A stretch of 64,000 nt of DNA from Viola odorata (GCA_963691705.1 OY829541.1:47385661-47449660); one strand, 5' to 3'. Shown: positions 23,431 through 35,988, counted from the stretch's first letter. Numbers and translations: made by a program. Notes: generated from the letters alone by a model not told the origin.

Positions 23431-26356
23431 ATGTCTACAAACAAAAGAAAAGCGACCAATGATTTGATGGTGCCAAATGTTAAAAGAAGAGAGCGAAATT
23501 GGTTGCTTAAAGCCCAATCAATTTTTTATGAATATCAAGGTATGTGATTAATTAATATTTTAAGATCAATAATTTGATTCAATGTTTAAAATTATTCGGA
23601 GTAACTAATACTAAACTATATAATAAATTTTTTATTTGTTTTAATTCGGAGTGATTAATATTAAACTATATAATAAATTTTTTATTTGTTTTAATATGCA
23701 GGACATATAGAAGTTGAACCATCTATTTCACCTCTCCATACGTTAAAGGACGTTACAAGCTTCAAATTAGAGCTTTTATACAATCGATACTTTTACTATC
23801 TGGTATGCTTTTATGAGGAGATTGTAGTCATTGAGTAAGCAGTGAGAAAAATTAGAAAGCACTCCCAAATAGATTCTAAATTCAATGAACAATCGATTTC
23901 AAAAGCAACGGTTAAATGATTTATAAAATTAACCTCTTAACAAGATTGGTATTTGGTCTTTTTTATTCACAATTTCATGTTAAATTAATGAATCATAAAT
24001 TAAGGATTCTAATTGATTAATAATTTTTTCTTAAATCAATATTAATTAATTAAGAATTGAACTAAGAATTATTGAAGTATCTTAATCTTCATAAAGATTA
24101 CGAGTAATCAAGTTATTCCTAAAGTAGAAAACGTTCCAGCAGATCCTGAATCTTATATGAATCGAACTAAATAAATATACATAATTTTTTCACAATTTAT
24201 TTTATTATTTTGGCTTTTTGTGCGTTTGATGTTAATTTTTCCAATTAATATTTTGAATTTTGCATTCTTATAGTATTTATTTAATTAAACATGCAAAATT
24301 TTCACAATTTTATATTTTTTATGTTGCGGTGACACTAAATATTGGCATCTTAATACCATACTATGTTTTTTTTTTTTTTTGAAAAAAACATATTTATGGT
24401 AAAAATTTATTAGTTTTTATTGTTTCATGCTCATATAAAACTTGAGAGTAACTCAACAATATGAATTAATTAATTTTTATTTGACAATATAATTAATTTT
24501 TATATTTAATTTAATTCTTGAATTTTTATTTAATTAATTTAAATTAATTTAAGAATATTAATTAATATTCTTAAATTAATATTAATTAATTAAGAATTGA
24601 TAAAGAATTGAACTAAGAATTATTTAAGTGTCTTAATCTTAATAGAGATTATGATAGAAAGTTAGCAAAAATAAATTATATTTGAATAAACTATATTTTT
24701 TAAAACAAAATGATTTAATATTAAAATTATGAATATTGAGTGTATATTAAATTAATTCTTTAGACTTTAAATTTATATTAAATATTTTTTTAATAGTATG
24801 AAAAATGAAAGAAGGTCATTTTCTATTATGAAATATTGACATCATAATATTAAATTATAATTAAAAAATATTTAAATAATTTAATAATTGAAATGGTAAA
24901 ATACAAAGAGAAAGATAATTTATTGAAGAACCAAAATATGTTAAATACCAATATTATCTTCCTATGAAATTATTCTTGATAATTATTTTTGTGAGTAAAA
25001 TAGACGAATGACAATTTTGACTGTCGTCTATACAAATACTTTTCATTTTCTCAAACATTCGTTGACTCTGTAATTAAAATTGATGTATTATTTTTTTATA
25101 ATTGACTTTTTGTGCCCTTTGATGTTAATATTTCCTATTAATATTTTGAATTTTTCACTTATAATATTTATTTAATTAAACATGCAAAATTTTCACTATT
25201 TGAAAATAAAAATATTTTGTGTTGCGGTCATACTAAATATTGACATCTTAATACCATATTTGGTTTTTTATTTATTTTGAAAAAAACATATTTATGGTAA
25301 AATTTAATTAGTTTTTATTGTTTCATGCTCATATAAAACTTGGGAGTAATTCAACAATATAAATTAATTAATTTGTATTTGACAATATATTATTGGGTTT
25401 TTTTATTTATTTTGAAAAAAATATATTTATGGTAAAATTTAATTAGTTTTTATTGTTTCATGCTCATATAAAACTAGGGAGTAATTCAACAATATGAATT
25501 AATTAATTTTTATTTGACAATATATTTAATTTAATTCTTGAATTTTTATTTAATTAATTTTTTATTTATTTAAAAATATTAATTAATATTATTAAATTAA
25601 TTATTCTTAAATTAATATTAATTAATTAAGAATTCATAAATAATTGAACTAATAATTATTTAAGTATCTTAATCTTAATAAAGATTACGATAGAAAGTTA
25701 GCAAAAATAAATTATATTTGTATAAACTATATCTTTTTAAACAAAATCAGTTAATATTAAAGTTATGAATATTGAGTGTATATTAAATTAATTCTTTAGA
25801 CTTTCAATTTATATTAAATATTTTTTTGATAGTATGAAAATTGAAAGAAGGTGATTTTCTATTATGAAATATTCACATCATAATATTAAATTATAATTAA
25901 CAAAAAAATTATTTAAATAATTTAATAATTGAAATGCTAAAATACAAAAGAGAAAGATAATTTATTGAAGAACCAAAATATGTTAAATACCGAAATTATC
26001 TTCCTATGAAATTATTCTTGACAATTTTCTTCGTGAGTAAAATAGACGAATGACAATTTTGACAGTCATCTGTACAAATACTTTTCATTTTCTTAAATAT
26101 TCGCTGACTCTGTAATTAAAATTGATGTATTGTTTTTTTATAATTGGCTTTTTGTGCATTTGATGTTAATTTTTCCTATTAATATTTTAAATTTTGCATT
26201 CTTATAGTATTTATTTAATTAAACATGCAAAATTTTCACAATTTGAAAAAAAATGTTTAGGAATTTGACTTCTTAGTCAAGGTCACCGAAAAAAATGAGA
26301 GCAAACGACAGAGGAATGCATTTATCGCTGAAGAGGTTCATGCAACTAAAAAATGA
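23431..26356 (+). pseudogene. Spliced ORF remnant carried by the Helitron, unknown product
   Basis: Three segments join in frame across plausible introns: 23431-23539 (MSTNKRKATNDL..., donor GTATGT), 23702-23802 (GHIEVEPSISPLHTLKD..., acceptor ATGCAG, donor GTATGC) and 26261-26356 (EFDFLVKVTEKNESKRQ..., acceptor TTTAG, stop TGA). Phases match (1 then 0), giving about 101 residues rich in Lys and Glu. The sequence after the stop continues as degraded Lys/Glu-rich frames to about 26780. The second intron is swollen by tandem repeats. I do not recognise the family. It may be a captured host gene 3' part or an old Helitron accessory gene. Confidence 0.35.
24195..26250 (+). repeat. Tandem repeat array, units about 0.9 and 1.04 kb
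   Basis: The phrase CTTTTTGTGCRTTTGATGTT starts copies near 24217, 25106 and 26146. Between copies the same order of motifs recurs (GTGTTGCGGT, TTCATGCTCATATAAAACT, GAAAGTTAGCAAAAATAAAT, GAATATTGAGTGTATATTAA). The second unit is longer because it has its own internal duplication of about 135 bp (starts 25261 and 25395). A partial older copy lies near 24030-24110. Everything sits within the second intron of the remnant ORF. Confidence 0.85.
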
Positions 26357-27051
26357 ACATCTGAAGAACAAAATAATGAAGACGAGGAGTTATTATCGGT
26401 AATTTTGAAAAGGAGCCAGTAGAATAAACTTCGAATGAATAATGCAACTGAAAAAAAATATGAACAATACGACAAGGATAAAAGCAAGAACAACAAGATG
26501 AAAAAACGCAAATGAATGAATCAAGAAAATCAAAGAAGAAGATGATCAAGAGCAAGCTAAAAAATCAACCAAGATGAAAAAGAAAAGAGACAAAAAATAA
26601 GATGATGAAAGAATTATCTTGCCCACACCGATGAGAGATATAAGATTTAAACTTATTAATGAACATATCGAAGCTGAAGACAAAAAAGAGACAATGAAGG
26701 AAACAAGACTCAAAAATAAAAAAATTGATGAATTGTATGAGTATGAGCCACTGATCAAAAAGATTAAACAAGAAAATTAGTAAAATCACTTTATAATTAA
26801 TAATTATTATTAGTATACTTAACAATTTATACGGCTGATTATAATACTTTAGAACAATATTTAAATACTATTAAGCTACATTATTTATTAATAATTATTA
26901 TTAGTATGCTTAATAATTTATATAGTTGGTTTTATATTACCTTAGAACAATATTTAAATTCTATTATGTTAAATTATCTATTTCAAATGATCAAAATTAT
27001 TTTATAAACAAGATCTAAAACAAACAATTTAATTTCATATAAAAAATTGCC

Positions 27052-27070
27052 GCACGTGCAATATACGTGC
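27052..27070 (+). other. Helitron 3' subterminal hairpin
   Basis: Six-base stem GCACGT/ACGTGC with a 7-base loop, nine bases before the terminal CTAG. This is the usual rolling-circle terminator structure. Confidence 0.85.
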
Positions 27071-27083
27071 CCAAACTACCTAG

Positions 27084-27649
27084 TATTAGTAAATGAACCG
27101 AAGGTATGAAAAATGAAGACAACTATACTAAAAACTCATTATTTTCAAGAGTCCATTAAAACTTGAGCGACATTTATCTCGGGTTTAGAGAGAATACCAA
27201 AAAAATACCGAACAAAATAATGATCATTGCATATTGTCAACTTGGCTTTTTTGACAGTAATCTCCTTTCCCATTTCTTTATCCGCAAGAGTTTCCATGTT
27301 TTTTTCAAATCCCAATTCCGAATATCTTGCTTTCCATTTTTTTTTCATCTTAAAATATACTAATACTTACAAATAATTTGGAATGGTTTTTATTCCTATT
27401 TGCTAACTTGGAATGAAATGCGATCTTCTTTCCCATAAAAGAAAAATAAAAATTACCACAATATTTTCCCAAGAAAAATATTTCCAAAACTTTGATTGTT
27501 GGCTAAGTATTTTTACATGTTTAATTCATTTCCATTTTTAATATATACATCAAAAATCAATAAAATACTAACAGTACTATACATCTAAGGCATAGCAAAG
27601 TATCTTCTTTTTTCCATCGATTTCTTGGAGCATTTTCTAAGGTTTTTCC
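27084..27649 (+). other. Promoter and 5' region of the HIPP gene
   Basis: AT-rich, with no convincing ORF. The reading frames at 27145-27363 on both strands have no recognisable motif. It should hold the promoter of the gene starting at 27650. Confidence 0.45.
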
Positions 27650-28643
27650 ATGGCAGAAAATCTTGCGCCTCTCCCTGTAAGTCAGACTTCTTACATGAAC
27701 ATGTTCTTTCGTTGTTGTTCTTCATAGATTTTGCATCTATAATATAATTCCCTTTTCCAGGTTTGCGTCCTCAAAGTCGATCTCAGTTGCTGTTCAAAGT
27801 GTCCCATAAAAGTTAAGAATAAGTTTCAGGAAATCAAAGGTACCGAAACTCGAAACCTAATCTCTCCTTACTTTGCAACGAGTATCACTGAAAATAATTT
27901 TAATACTTACTTTCTTTTCCTTTGCAATTTGATGTATAGGAGTGCGATCGATCAGCATAGACACGATAAACGGAGAGGTAACGGTTTGTGGATTCATGGA
28001 TCCTCATGAGCTCCGAACTGTAATAGAAGAAATGGGCAAGAGAGCAGAGATTTTGGCATATGAAAAAGAACACATGAAGGCAAAGAGCAAACCTGAGCAA
28101 CAATTCAAGAGCAAGAAGAGGGAGAAACATAAAACTGATGATAAAGATTGTCTAAGTAAGGAAAAGAAAAGAGTTCAGAACAAATTTAAAAACCATTCAA
28201 GTTCATATGGTTCTGACTCAGATGTTGATGACGAATCTGTCAATGGTAAGAAAATTCCTGTGCCGCCACCTCCAAATTACGGTACAGGAAACGATAATGC
28301 AGGCTGGTATGGTCCGAGTCCCGGTCCTGGTCCTGGTGGTCCTGGACCTGTTGATCCAAGAATGTATGGTGATTATACAGGAATGCCACCAGGATATGCA
28401 AGGCCTTATATGGTGAGAGGGCCGATGGCAGCACCACCACCACCGCCGCCATACTGGTACTCGGGGTATCCTGTCACATATGGTGGGCAGAAGCCAATGC
28501 ACCTGTCGCGGCGTCCACCTCGGCAGAAAATTCCACTGACAAACCTTTATGCAATCTATAGTGGGCAGAAAGATCCACCGATGGGGAATTCTTTCTTTCA
28601 CAAATTCAGTGATGATAATGTCAATTCCTGCAGTATAATGTGA
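27650..28643 (+). CDS. Heavy-metal-associated isoprenylated plant protein (HIPP), 269 aa
   Basis: Exons 27650-27676 (MAENLAPLP), 27761-27839 and 27940-28643. Introns are GT/AG and phases 0 and 1. The HMA domain (about residues 10-75) shows VCVLKVDLSCCSKCPIKVK with the CxxC metal site CSKC, then VRSISIDTINGEVTVCGFMD, the usual beta-alpha-beta-beta-alpha-beta order. A basic Lys-rich stretch follows (about 80-130), then a Pro/Gly/Tyr-rich region with poly-Pro. The last four residues, CSIM, form a CaaX box suited to farnesylation, so membrane association is expected. HIPPs are small metal-binding proteins linked to metal and stress responses. Which metal or partner this one has cannot be told. 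The gene looks intact. It shares its exon layout with the HMA loci at 20.2, 61.2 and 63.6 kb. Confidence 0.92.
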
Positions 28644-29026
28644 GTCTGCAAGCAGTGACTTTTTTGCTTTTGCATATATTTCTATCCAAGTTGAACAAGG
28701 ATTTGTGTTTGAGATGCTTTTTTCTCATCTCTCCACATTGACATTTAGGATTTTATGTTTTTTGGAAAAGTGCATGTTTTCTTTTCATGCGTATCTGTTA
28801 TGGATCTTAAGTTGGGTATGTCAACACAAGATCATCAAGTATGCATTAGCTGTGTACTTTTCTAAGACAATGAAATATAAAATAAAAATAAACCAAGAAT
28901 TGTGAAAAATAGTGGTGGGTTTTCATGTTATGTTCTGGTTAACAGATTTTGGTAACAATGATTTACAAACTTTTGAGCAATTGCTAGGAAAGAAGTTGTA
29001 TGAGTACAGGGATAAAGGCAACCTCA
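28644..29026 (+). other. 3' region of the HIPP gene up to the copia insertion
   Basis: Probable 3' UTR with no domain. From 28945 a frame (DFGNNDLQTFEQLLGKKL...) stays open to the insertion point. It continues in frame beyond the element from 35774 to a stop at 35862. I do not recognise it. Confidence 0.45.
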
Positions 29027-29588
29027 TGTTGGAGTTTGGACAACGGGTTCGTACACTCTGGAACATATGAACGCATATGTTATGTGTGTACCGTTACATA
29101 ATATATTGTTAACATAAAGTTAATTGGACCAAATTGATGATCTAATAAAGTTGAGGGGTCCAATCGTCTAATTAATACAGTGTGGGGGCACATTCAGTAT
29201 TTGTGCAAAGTCCCGGGTTAATTACAATTGTTGATGGGTCAATTTGTAATTAACATAAGTTAAATATAATTGGGATTTGGTCACTAGTGGAAGTTGCCAT
29301 ATATAAGGAAAAATTCTTCTGTTTTAACGCATAAGGAAAAAATTAGGTTTTCTTTCTAAAAAGAAAAACAATTATTAGAAAAGACAGAGAACGACGGCTC
29401 CCCATTCAGCCCTAAGGCAATAATCCACCAGAAGACCTTTGTTCCCGGATTTCTTCAAGATCATGGCATCATCATCAGGTACGCTTCCACATTCCGTTAT
29501 TTGATTCATGTATTAATCGAATTGATTTGTTCCTACACTCTTGTTCATAAGGTTGAGAACAACAGTGAATATCCTTTGGTTCTAACAA
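29027..29588 (+). repeat. 5' LTR of the 29-kb copia element
   Basis: Starts TGTTGGAGTTTGGACAA and ends GGTTCTAACA. It lacks about 20 bp present near the start of the 3' LTR (ATTAATGCGTTAGTACCG), plus a smaller difference near 29370. The remaining sequence is nearly identical. Confidence 0.95.
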
Positions 29589-30969
29589 TTGGTAGCGGAG
29601 CCAATCAATTTTGATTTTGCATGAATTACAGCCATGATTTTGTGTTGGATTGATTGATTACAAAATTGGGGTTTTAATTTAATAACCCTAATTCTGCAAA
29701 ATTGGGAGTTGATTGTTATTAATTGATTAATTGATCAATTGATTTATGGAATTGATTTTCGGGGTTGTAATTAATTGTTAATCCAATTATTAACAATAAA
29801 TTGCAATTGATGGAATTGCTTGCTTGAGTTCCGTTTGATTATGGGAATTAATTAATTGATTGAGGTTGCTCAATTGTTTGAATTCCGCCACTGTGCAATT
29901 TTGGGAATTTGTGATTCTGGAATCACTTAGTCCCGGCTCTAATTAATTCCGGCTTTCTACTTGCCTATTTAATTAATCCGGATTTGCTTGAATCAGCTGC
30001 TTGATTTAATTAATTGTATGTAATTTCGGGAATGATTCCGAGCTTTGGGTTTCGTGTCCGGTTGCGGACTGCTGGGCGTGCCGGTGGTGGCATCGGCGTT
30101 GGAGGTTGAAGACAGTTGATTCTGTCTTGGTCTTGTAGTGGGCCAATTAAGTAGTGGGCTGAATTCTAACTCCTGGCTCATCAGGAAATTAAAGGGAAGG
30201 AAGGAGTTAGTTTTTGTTTTGGCCCAAGCCCATTTATTTAATTCTTTAGCCCATTTAATTTTTCCTTGCGCATACATGATGGGTTTGATTTAATTGATTT
30301 AGCTTATTTGGCTTGATTGGCTTAGCTCGTATTTATTTGCCAATTGCTTAAATTTGTTGTGGCTTAAGTTGCTACTGGTGCAATTTTGGTTAAATTGCTA
30401 ATTAATTGCATATTTAATTATTTTTACAATTATCAGTACTGGTTCGGGTTACCGGACTTAAAGTTGCTTCGATTATTTGAACATGAACATCATAAGGTTT
30501 GAGATGTTCGTCGGGTTCAAATAATTGATTTATATAAAGGAAAACAGAATAACACTAAGGAAGCTTTTAAGCTTAGCTTGTTTTGTCTAACTCGATTAAT
30601 AAAAGTAGTAAAGTCACAAAAGTGACCTCTGCTGCGGATATTACCGAGTTAGACATTTCAAGTGTGGTGTTAATAATTTCATGCGGATAGTTATCGGCCA
30701 AAAGGAAGATGACTATTTGGCAGAAATTATAAACACGATAGTGATGAATTCAAGATTTATAGCTATTAAGAGATTTATGCGATTGTTTGATCGGCCAAAA
30801 GGAAGATTAAATAATTGGCAAAATCAAGCTATAAAATTCACATTATGACAGGTTAATTAATTGTGAGTTGTGCTATTGGTCAAAAGACTGAACACAATGT
30901 CATATAATTAATCTTTTGATTTAGTCAATGTGTTATTCATTAAGTTTACTACTTTTATATTTTCGCTAA
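29589..30969 (+). other. Leader region of the copia element
   Basis: Untranslated leader between the primer-binding site and gag. It is AT-rich with repeated TTAATTGATTGA-type phrases and no gene. Confidence 0.6.
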
Positions 30970-31879
30970 AGTGAGCTAATTAAGTATTGTGTTCTTTCGG
31001 ATATGAACTCAGCGAGCTCGGTATCTGCCAATTTGAACAGTGTACCACTGTTTTGTCTTTCAGTAACTTCAAGTTATGGAAGAGAAAGGTAGAGACAACA
31101 CTGTGCTGTATGAATAAGGATCTGGCGCTCTATAAGGATTGCCCTGAGGAACTAGACCTCGAAAGTTCTGATAAGGACCTCCAGGCTTTCGAGGACTGGC
31201 AACAATCAAACAGAGCTTGTCGTTTGGTCATACTCAGTGTTGTCCCTATGTCCATACAGAGTTCACTGGATAAGGAAGCTAGTGCCAGCAAGATCCATAT
31301 AGAGAAGGCCGAAATTAGCGATACTATTCGTAAATTTTCGACCATAAAGTATAGAGGGGATAGCGACATACGGGAGTATGTCCAGGAGATCATCAACCTA
31401 GCTGAGAAGCTGAAGGCACTTAAAGTTGGGTTACCAGATGACTATTTGGTACATCGTGTGCTGGCTTCACTTCCAACAATTGTCAGGAAAATAAGTGGAC
31501 AATTGATCAGCTGACTGTTCATATGGTTCAGGAACAGGAAAGGTTGAGACACTCTCAACTGGATAGTGCTCATCTAGCTACAACCTCTTCATCCGATTTT
31601 AAGAAGAGGAAAGGCAAAGAGACTGCAGGGTTTGTTTCTCAGAAGAAGCATGAGGGCTCAGATATTGAGCATAAGGGACCACAATGTTTCTTCTGCAAGA
31701 AAGCAGGCCACTTAAAGAAGGACTGCGCTAAGTATATGGCTTGGCGTGAAAAGAAAGGTATGTCATTGTCTCTTGTTAGTACAGAATCCCTTCTTGTTTC
31801 TGTGGCTAAGAACACTTGGTGGTTAGATACAGGAACCACTAAACACATAAGTGTTTCTTTGCAGTGTTGCAGAGCATAA
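30970..31879 (+). pseudogene. copia gag, frameshifted
   Basis: The long frame from about 31060 gives FKLWKRKVETTL, then the gag helical region with FSTIKYRGDSDIREYVQEI and DYLVHRVLASLP, typical of copia gag. A stop at 31512-31514 splits it from a second frame (31523 on). That frame carries the zinc knuckle CFFCKKAGHLKKDC and the start of protease (NTWWLDTGTTKHIS). The gag start near 31003 is in a different frame, so there is at least one shift at about 31060. Confidence 0.85.
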
Positions 31880-34770
31880 CTTGTATTTATTGCATTCGGT
31901 TGACAGTAATAATGAATGTTATGCTAGCGAGTCCAGAGGGATTAAGCGTAAATTGCCAACTGAGGATTCATTCAGGTTATGACACAAACGGTTAGGTCAT
32001 ATCTCTGCAAGGAGAATAGACCGACTTGTGTCAGATGGAATTCTTGGTGAACTCGATCGTACAGACTAGCAGGTTTGCATCGAGTGCATAAAGGGCAAAA
32101 CAACTAACAAAAGACGGTTTGAGGTCGAGAGAAGTTCAGAAACTCTAAACTGGTACATACAGACATTTGTGGTCCATTCCCTACGGCATCCTGGAATGGT
32201 CAACGATACTTTATCAGTTTTATAGATGATTTCTCTTGATACGGATATCTATACCTCTTAAAGGAAAAGTCTGAGGCATTGGACGCTTTCAAGTCTTTCA
32301 AGACCGAAGTTGAGAATCAACTCGGTAAGACTATTAAGGCTGTCAGATCGGATCGTGGTGGTGAGTACTACGGTCGATATGATGGATCAGGTGAACAACG
32401 TCCTGGGCCATTTGCCCAATTTCTCGATGAGTGTGGGATAGTTCCACAGTACACCATGCCGGGGTCTCCGACCATGAATGGTGTATCTGAAAGGAGGAAC
32501 AGTACCCTTAAGGATATGGTAAGGAGTATGATTGCCAATACCACCTTACCTACATCACTCTAGGGAGATGCCTTAAGAACTGCAATCTACATTCTCAATA
32601 GGATACCGACAAAAGCGACTAACAAAACCCCATATGAGTTATGGACTGGCCGAAAGCCTGTCCTAAAACATTTAAAGGTTTGGGGATGTCCAGCAGAGGC
32701 AAGGCCTTATAGGCATGATGAAAGGAAACTGGACTTAAGGACAGTTAGTTGCTATTTTGTTGGTTATCCGGAGAGGTCACGGGGGTATAAGTTTTACAAC
32801 CCTACTACCAGAACATTTTTTGAGACAGGAAATGTTCGGTTCTTTGAGGATATTGAGTTTGGAGGAGAAGATAGATGGTCAGATGTCAGTTTTGAGGAAG
32901 ATTCAGTTATACTTCCTCATGCGGTTCTTGAGGGTCAGTATGAGCTCACTGTTCATATTCCTGGTTTTGTCCCTCAGCAGGCAAGAAACGACATCATTAA
33001 TCTTCCTACAAGACAAGATCCACAGGTAATACTTGAGGATCATCAAGAAGTCCATGAAGATCCACAACTGGATCAAACTCAACACCCTCAGATGGTTGAG
33101 AACCAAGGAGATATGCCTCTTAGGAGGTCTACTAGAGTGAAAAGAAATGCGATTTCGGATGATTATATCGTATTTCTGCAAGAACATGAGGAAACTATGG
33201 ACTCTTTGGAGGATGACCCGCTTATCTTCAAAGAAGCCATTAGTTGTTCTGATGCTCAAAAGTGGATACAGGCCATGTCGGATGAATTCCAATCCATGAA
33301 GGACAATGACGTTTGGGAGCTTGTACCATTGCCTAAGAATCTGAAATTGATAGGTTGTAAATGGGTTTTCAAAACCAAACGGGATTCACAAGGCAATATA
33401 GAGAGGTACAAAACACGTCTTGTTGCGAAAGGATTCACCCAAAGGAAGGAATAGACTATAAAGAGACATTCTCTCCAGTTTCATCGAAGGACCCTTTTAG
33501 GACTATTATGGTCTTGGTGGTATATTTTGATCTTGAGCTTCATCAGATGGATGTAAAGACTGCTTTCCTCAATGGGGATCTTGAGGAAGAAATCTACATG
33601 AGGCGACCAGAAGGACTATCCTCCAACGAGGGTAGTGAATTGGTTTGTAGGTTAAAGAAGTCTATCTATGGGCTCAAGCAAGCTTCCCAGTTCCATAGTG
33701 TTATTACTTCATACGGTTTCGAAGTAAACGCTGTGGAGGACTGTCTGCACCATAAGTTCAGTGGGAGTAGATTTGTATTTCTACTGTTATATGTGGATGA
33801 CATTTTGCTTGCTACTAATGATGTAAAGCTTCTTCAGGATGCTAAGGCTTTCCTCTCAAATAACTTTGAGATGAAAGACCTTGGGGAAGCATCTTTTGTG
33901 TTGGGGATTCAGATACACCGTGATCGTTCACGGAGTACCCTTGGATTATCACAAAAGGGTTATATCGATAAAGTACTAAAGAGATTTAGCATGCAAAATT
34001 GTAAGCCACATGATACTCCTGTCTCCAAAGGTGAGAAGTTTAGCCTTGATCAGTGTCCTAAGACGGACTTGGACCGCAAGTTCATGGAGGGTGTACCATA
34101 TGCTTCAGCTGTGGGAAGCATCATGTATGCACAGGTTTGCACCCGTCCGGATCTTGCATTTATTGTTGGTATGTTGGGCAGATACCACAGCAATCCCGGA
34201 AGGGATCATTGGGTTGCAGCCAAAAGGGTCTTTCGATACCTGCAGAAAATGAAAGACTATATGCTCACATACAGGAGATCAGATTAGCTTGAGATCATTG
34301 GGTATACTGATTCTGATTTCGCTGGATGCCAGGATAGCCGGAGATCGACTTCAGGTTATGTCTTTCTTCTGGCTGAAGGAGCCATTTCATGGAAGAGTGC
34401 GAAACAGTCACTTGTTGCATCTTCCACTATGGAGGCTGAATTCGTAGCTTGCTACGGGGCATCCAGTCATGCTATATGGCTGCGGAACATGGTTAAGGGA
34501 CTGTGAGTTGTCACTGGTATTGAGAGACCATTGAGGATCTTTTGTGACAACCGGGCTGCTGTGCTGTACTCCAACTGTAATCGGAGTTCTTCCAAATAAA
34601 ACACATTGATATAAAGTCCCTTGCCGTTAAAGAAAGGGTTCAGAGCAATCAAGTTAGCATAGAGTTATTGGGTACAAACGATATGGTTGCGGATTCGCTC
34701 ACTAAGGCATTGACACCTGTAGCATTTCATGGCCATGTATCGAGTATGGGTGTCATTAAGTTAGATGCCT
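31880..34770 (+). pseudogene. copia pol (integrase, RT, RNase H), multiply broken
   Basis: Integrase: RSDRGGEYYGRYDG and PTMNGVSERRNSTLKDM near 32340-32560, ended by a TAG. Reverse transcriptase: WIQAMSDEFQSMKDNDVWEL, a frame change near 33445, then HQMDVKTAFLNGDLEEEIYM and LLYVDDILLATND (YVDD at about 33790-33801). RNase H: GYTDSDFAGCQDSRRSTSGY, beyond a TAG near 34287. At least five stops or shifts, so it cannot produce a working polyprotein. Confidence 0.9.
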
Positions 34771-35182
34771 GAGATTAGTGGGAGTTTGGTTTGTACATTT
34801 TTTGTGACTCATATATGTGATGACTGTGTATTATGTTATTTCACAGTTTATGGATATTGATTTTATTCAATATATGCTCTGGATTTTTGATCTCATAAAG
34901 TAAAGAGGATCAGTTGGAAATCTGACAAGTATAGATCACTTGTAATTTCCATGCTGCACATGCACACTGGATCCATGTCGTTAGTTAGTTAGTACTCGTA
35001 ATCATTATGAGTTTAGTTGCTTGGACTGCGACGACTGCTCTTTTGGTTCTTGTATTAATGAAGCTAATGGACCGGATTGAATTAGACGGATATATGCTAG
35101 CATTTAGGGGTTAACATATGATTGTGTGACAAAAGGTGGTACTATAAGGAACGCACATTGTGTAGTTGTCCAAGTGGGAGAT

Positions 35183-35768
35183 TGTTGGAGTTTGGACAAT
35201 GGGATTAATGCGTTAGTACCGTTCGTACACTCTGGAACATATGGACGCATATGTTATGTGTGTACCGTTACATAATATATTGTTAACATAAAGTTAATTG
35301 GACTAAATTGATGATCTAATAAAGTTGAGGGGTCCAATCGTCTAATTAATATAGTGTGGGGGCACATTCAGTATTTGTGCAAAGTCCCGGGTTAATTACA
35401 ATTGTTGATGGGCCAATTTGTAATTAACATAAGTTAAATATAATTGGGATTTGGTCCCTGGTGGAAGTTGTCATATATAAGGAAAAGTTCTTCTGTTTTA
35501 ACGCATAAGGAAAAAATTAGGTTTTCTTTCTAAAAAGAAAAACAACAGAGCGTTATCAGAAAAGACAAAGAACGACGGGTCCCCATTCAGCCCTAAGGCA
35601 ACAATCCACCAGAAGACCTTTGTTCCCGGATTTCTTCAAGATCATGGCATCATCATCAGGTACGCTTCCGCATTCCGTTATTTGATTCATGTATTAATCG
35701 AATTGATTTGTTCCTACATTGTTGTTCATAAGGTTGAGAACAGCAGTGAATATCCTTTGGTTCTAACA
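35183..35768 (+). repeat. 3' LTR of the 29-kb copia element
   Basis: 586 bp from TGTTGGAGTTTGGACAAT to GGTTCTAACA, followed by CCTCA, matching the 5' flank duplication. Confidence 0.95.
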
Positions 35769-35773
35769 CCTCA

Positions 35774-35908
35774 GAAATACAACTTTCGTGGGAAGCAACA
35801 GTCCGAGTATCGAGTCTTCTTCTTTTTCCGCTATGATAGGAATTGCAAGTTCCGAGACCTAACCCCTCCTTGCTTTGCAAAGAAGTACCAATAAGTAACA
35901 AGCCCCTT
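35774..35908 (-). other. Host sequence between copia and LINE (downstream flank of the DLH gene)
   Basis: This is the only host DNA left between the two insertions. On the plus strand it continues the open frame from 28945-29026 to a stop at 35862. On the minus strand it is the sequence directly after the DLH last-exon fragment, once the LINE is removed. The segment GAGACCTAACCCCTCCTTGC resembles the start of HIPP intron 2 at 27853, so part could be a relic of a further HMA gene copy. Confidence 0.45.
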
Positions 35909-35988
35909 TCTAGGCAACAGAGAGCAGCAATTGTTTTGTCGAGTTGTCCTTCTTTTTTAAGTAAAAATTAGCTCCGCAAAAGTAGGAT

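Larger units (their letters stand above)
21378..27083 (+). mobile_element. Helitron, 5.7 kb, non-autonomous
   Basis: The left end is TCTATACTATATAAAAAAAA, directly after a host A (21377). The right end is CTAG (27080-27083), followed by host T (27084). Nine bases before CTAG is the hairpin GCACGT-GCAATAT-ACGTGC (27052-27070). 5' TC, 3' CTRR, a subterminal hairpin and insertion between A and T without target duplication are the diagnostic Helitron features. No Rep/helicase motif is visible, so it depends on a relative. The interior holds direct repeats, roughly 0.9-1-kb tandem repeats and a spliced ORF remnant, listed separately. Most of it is extremely AT-rich. Confidence 0.85.
29027..35768 (+). 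mobile_element. Ty1/copia LTR retrotransposon, decayed, 6.7 kb
   Basis: Two LTRs (29027-29588 and 35183-35768), TG...CA ends, and a 5-bp target duplication CCTCA (29022-29026 and 35769-35773). The presumed primer-binding site (TTGGTAGCGGAGCC, 29590-29603) follows the 5' LTR. A purine stretch (GTGGGAGAT) precedes the 3' LTR. The internal order is gag, protease, integrase, reverse transcriptase, RNase H, so copia. Several frameshifts and stops show it can no longer move by itself. Confidence 0.95.

Noticed and set aside
27145..27348. 67-codon minus ORF upstream of the HIPP gene
   Set aside because: Lys-rich chance frame in AT-rich DNA, overlapping the likely promoter, with no motif.
29993..30277. 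94-codon minus ORF in the copia leader
   Set aside because: Antisense to an untranslated leader; no known domain and no matching codon pattern.
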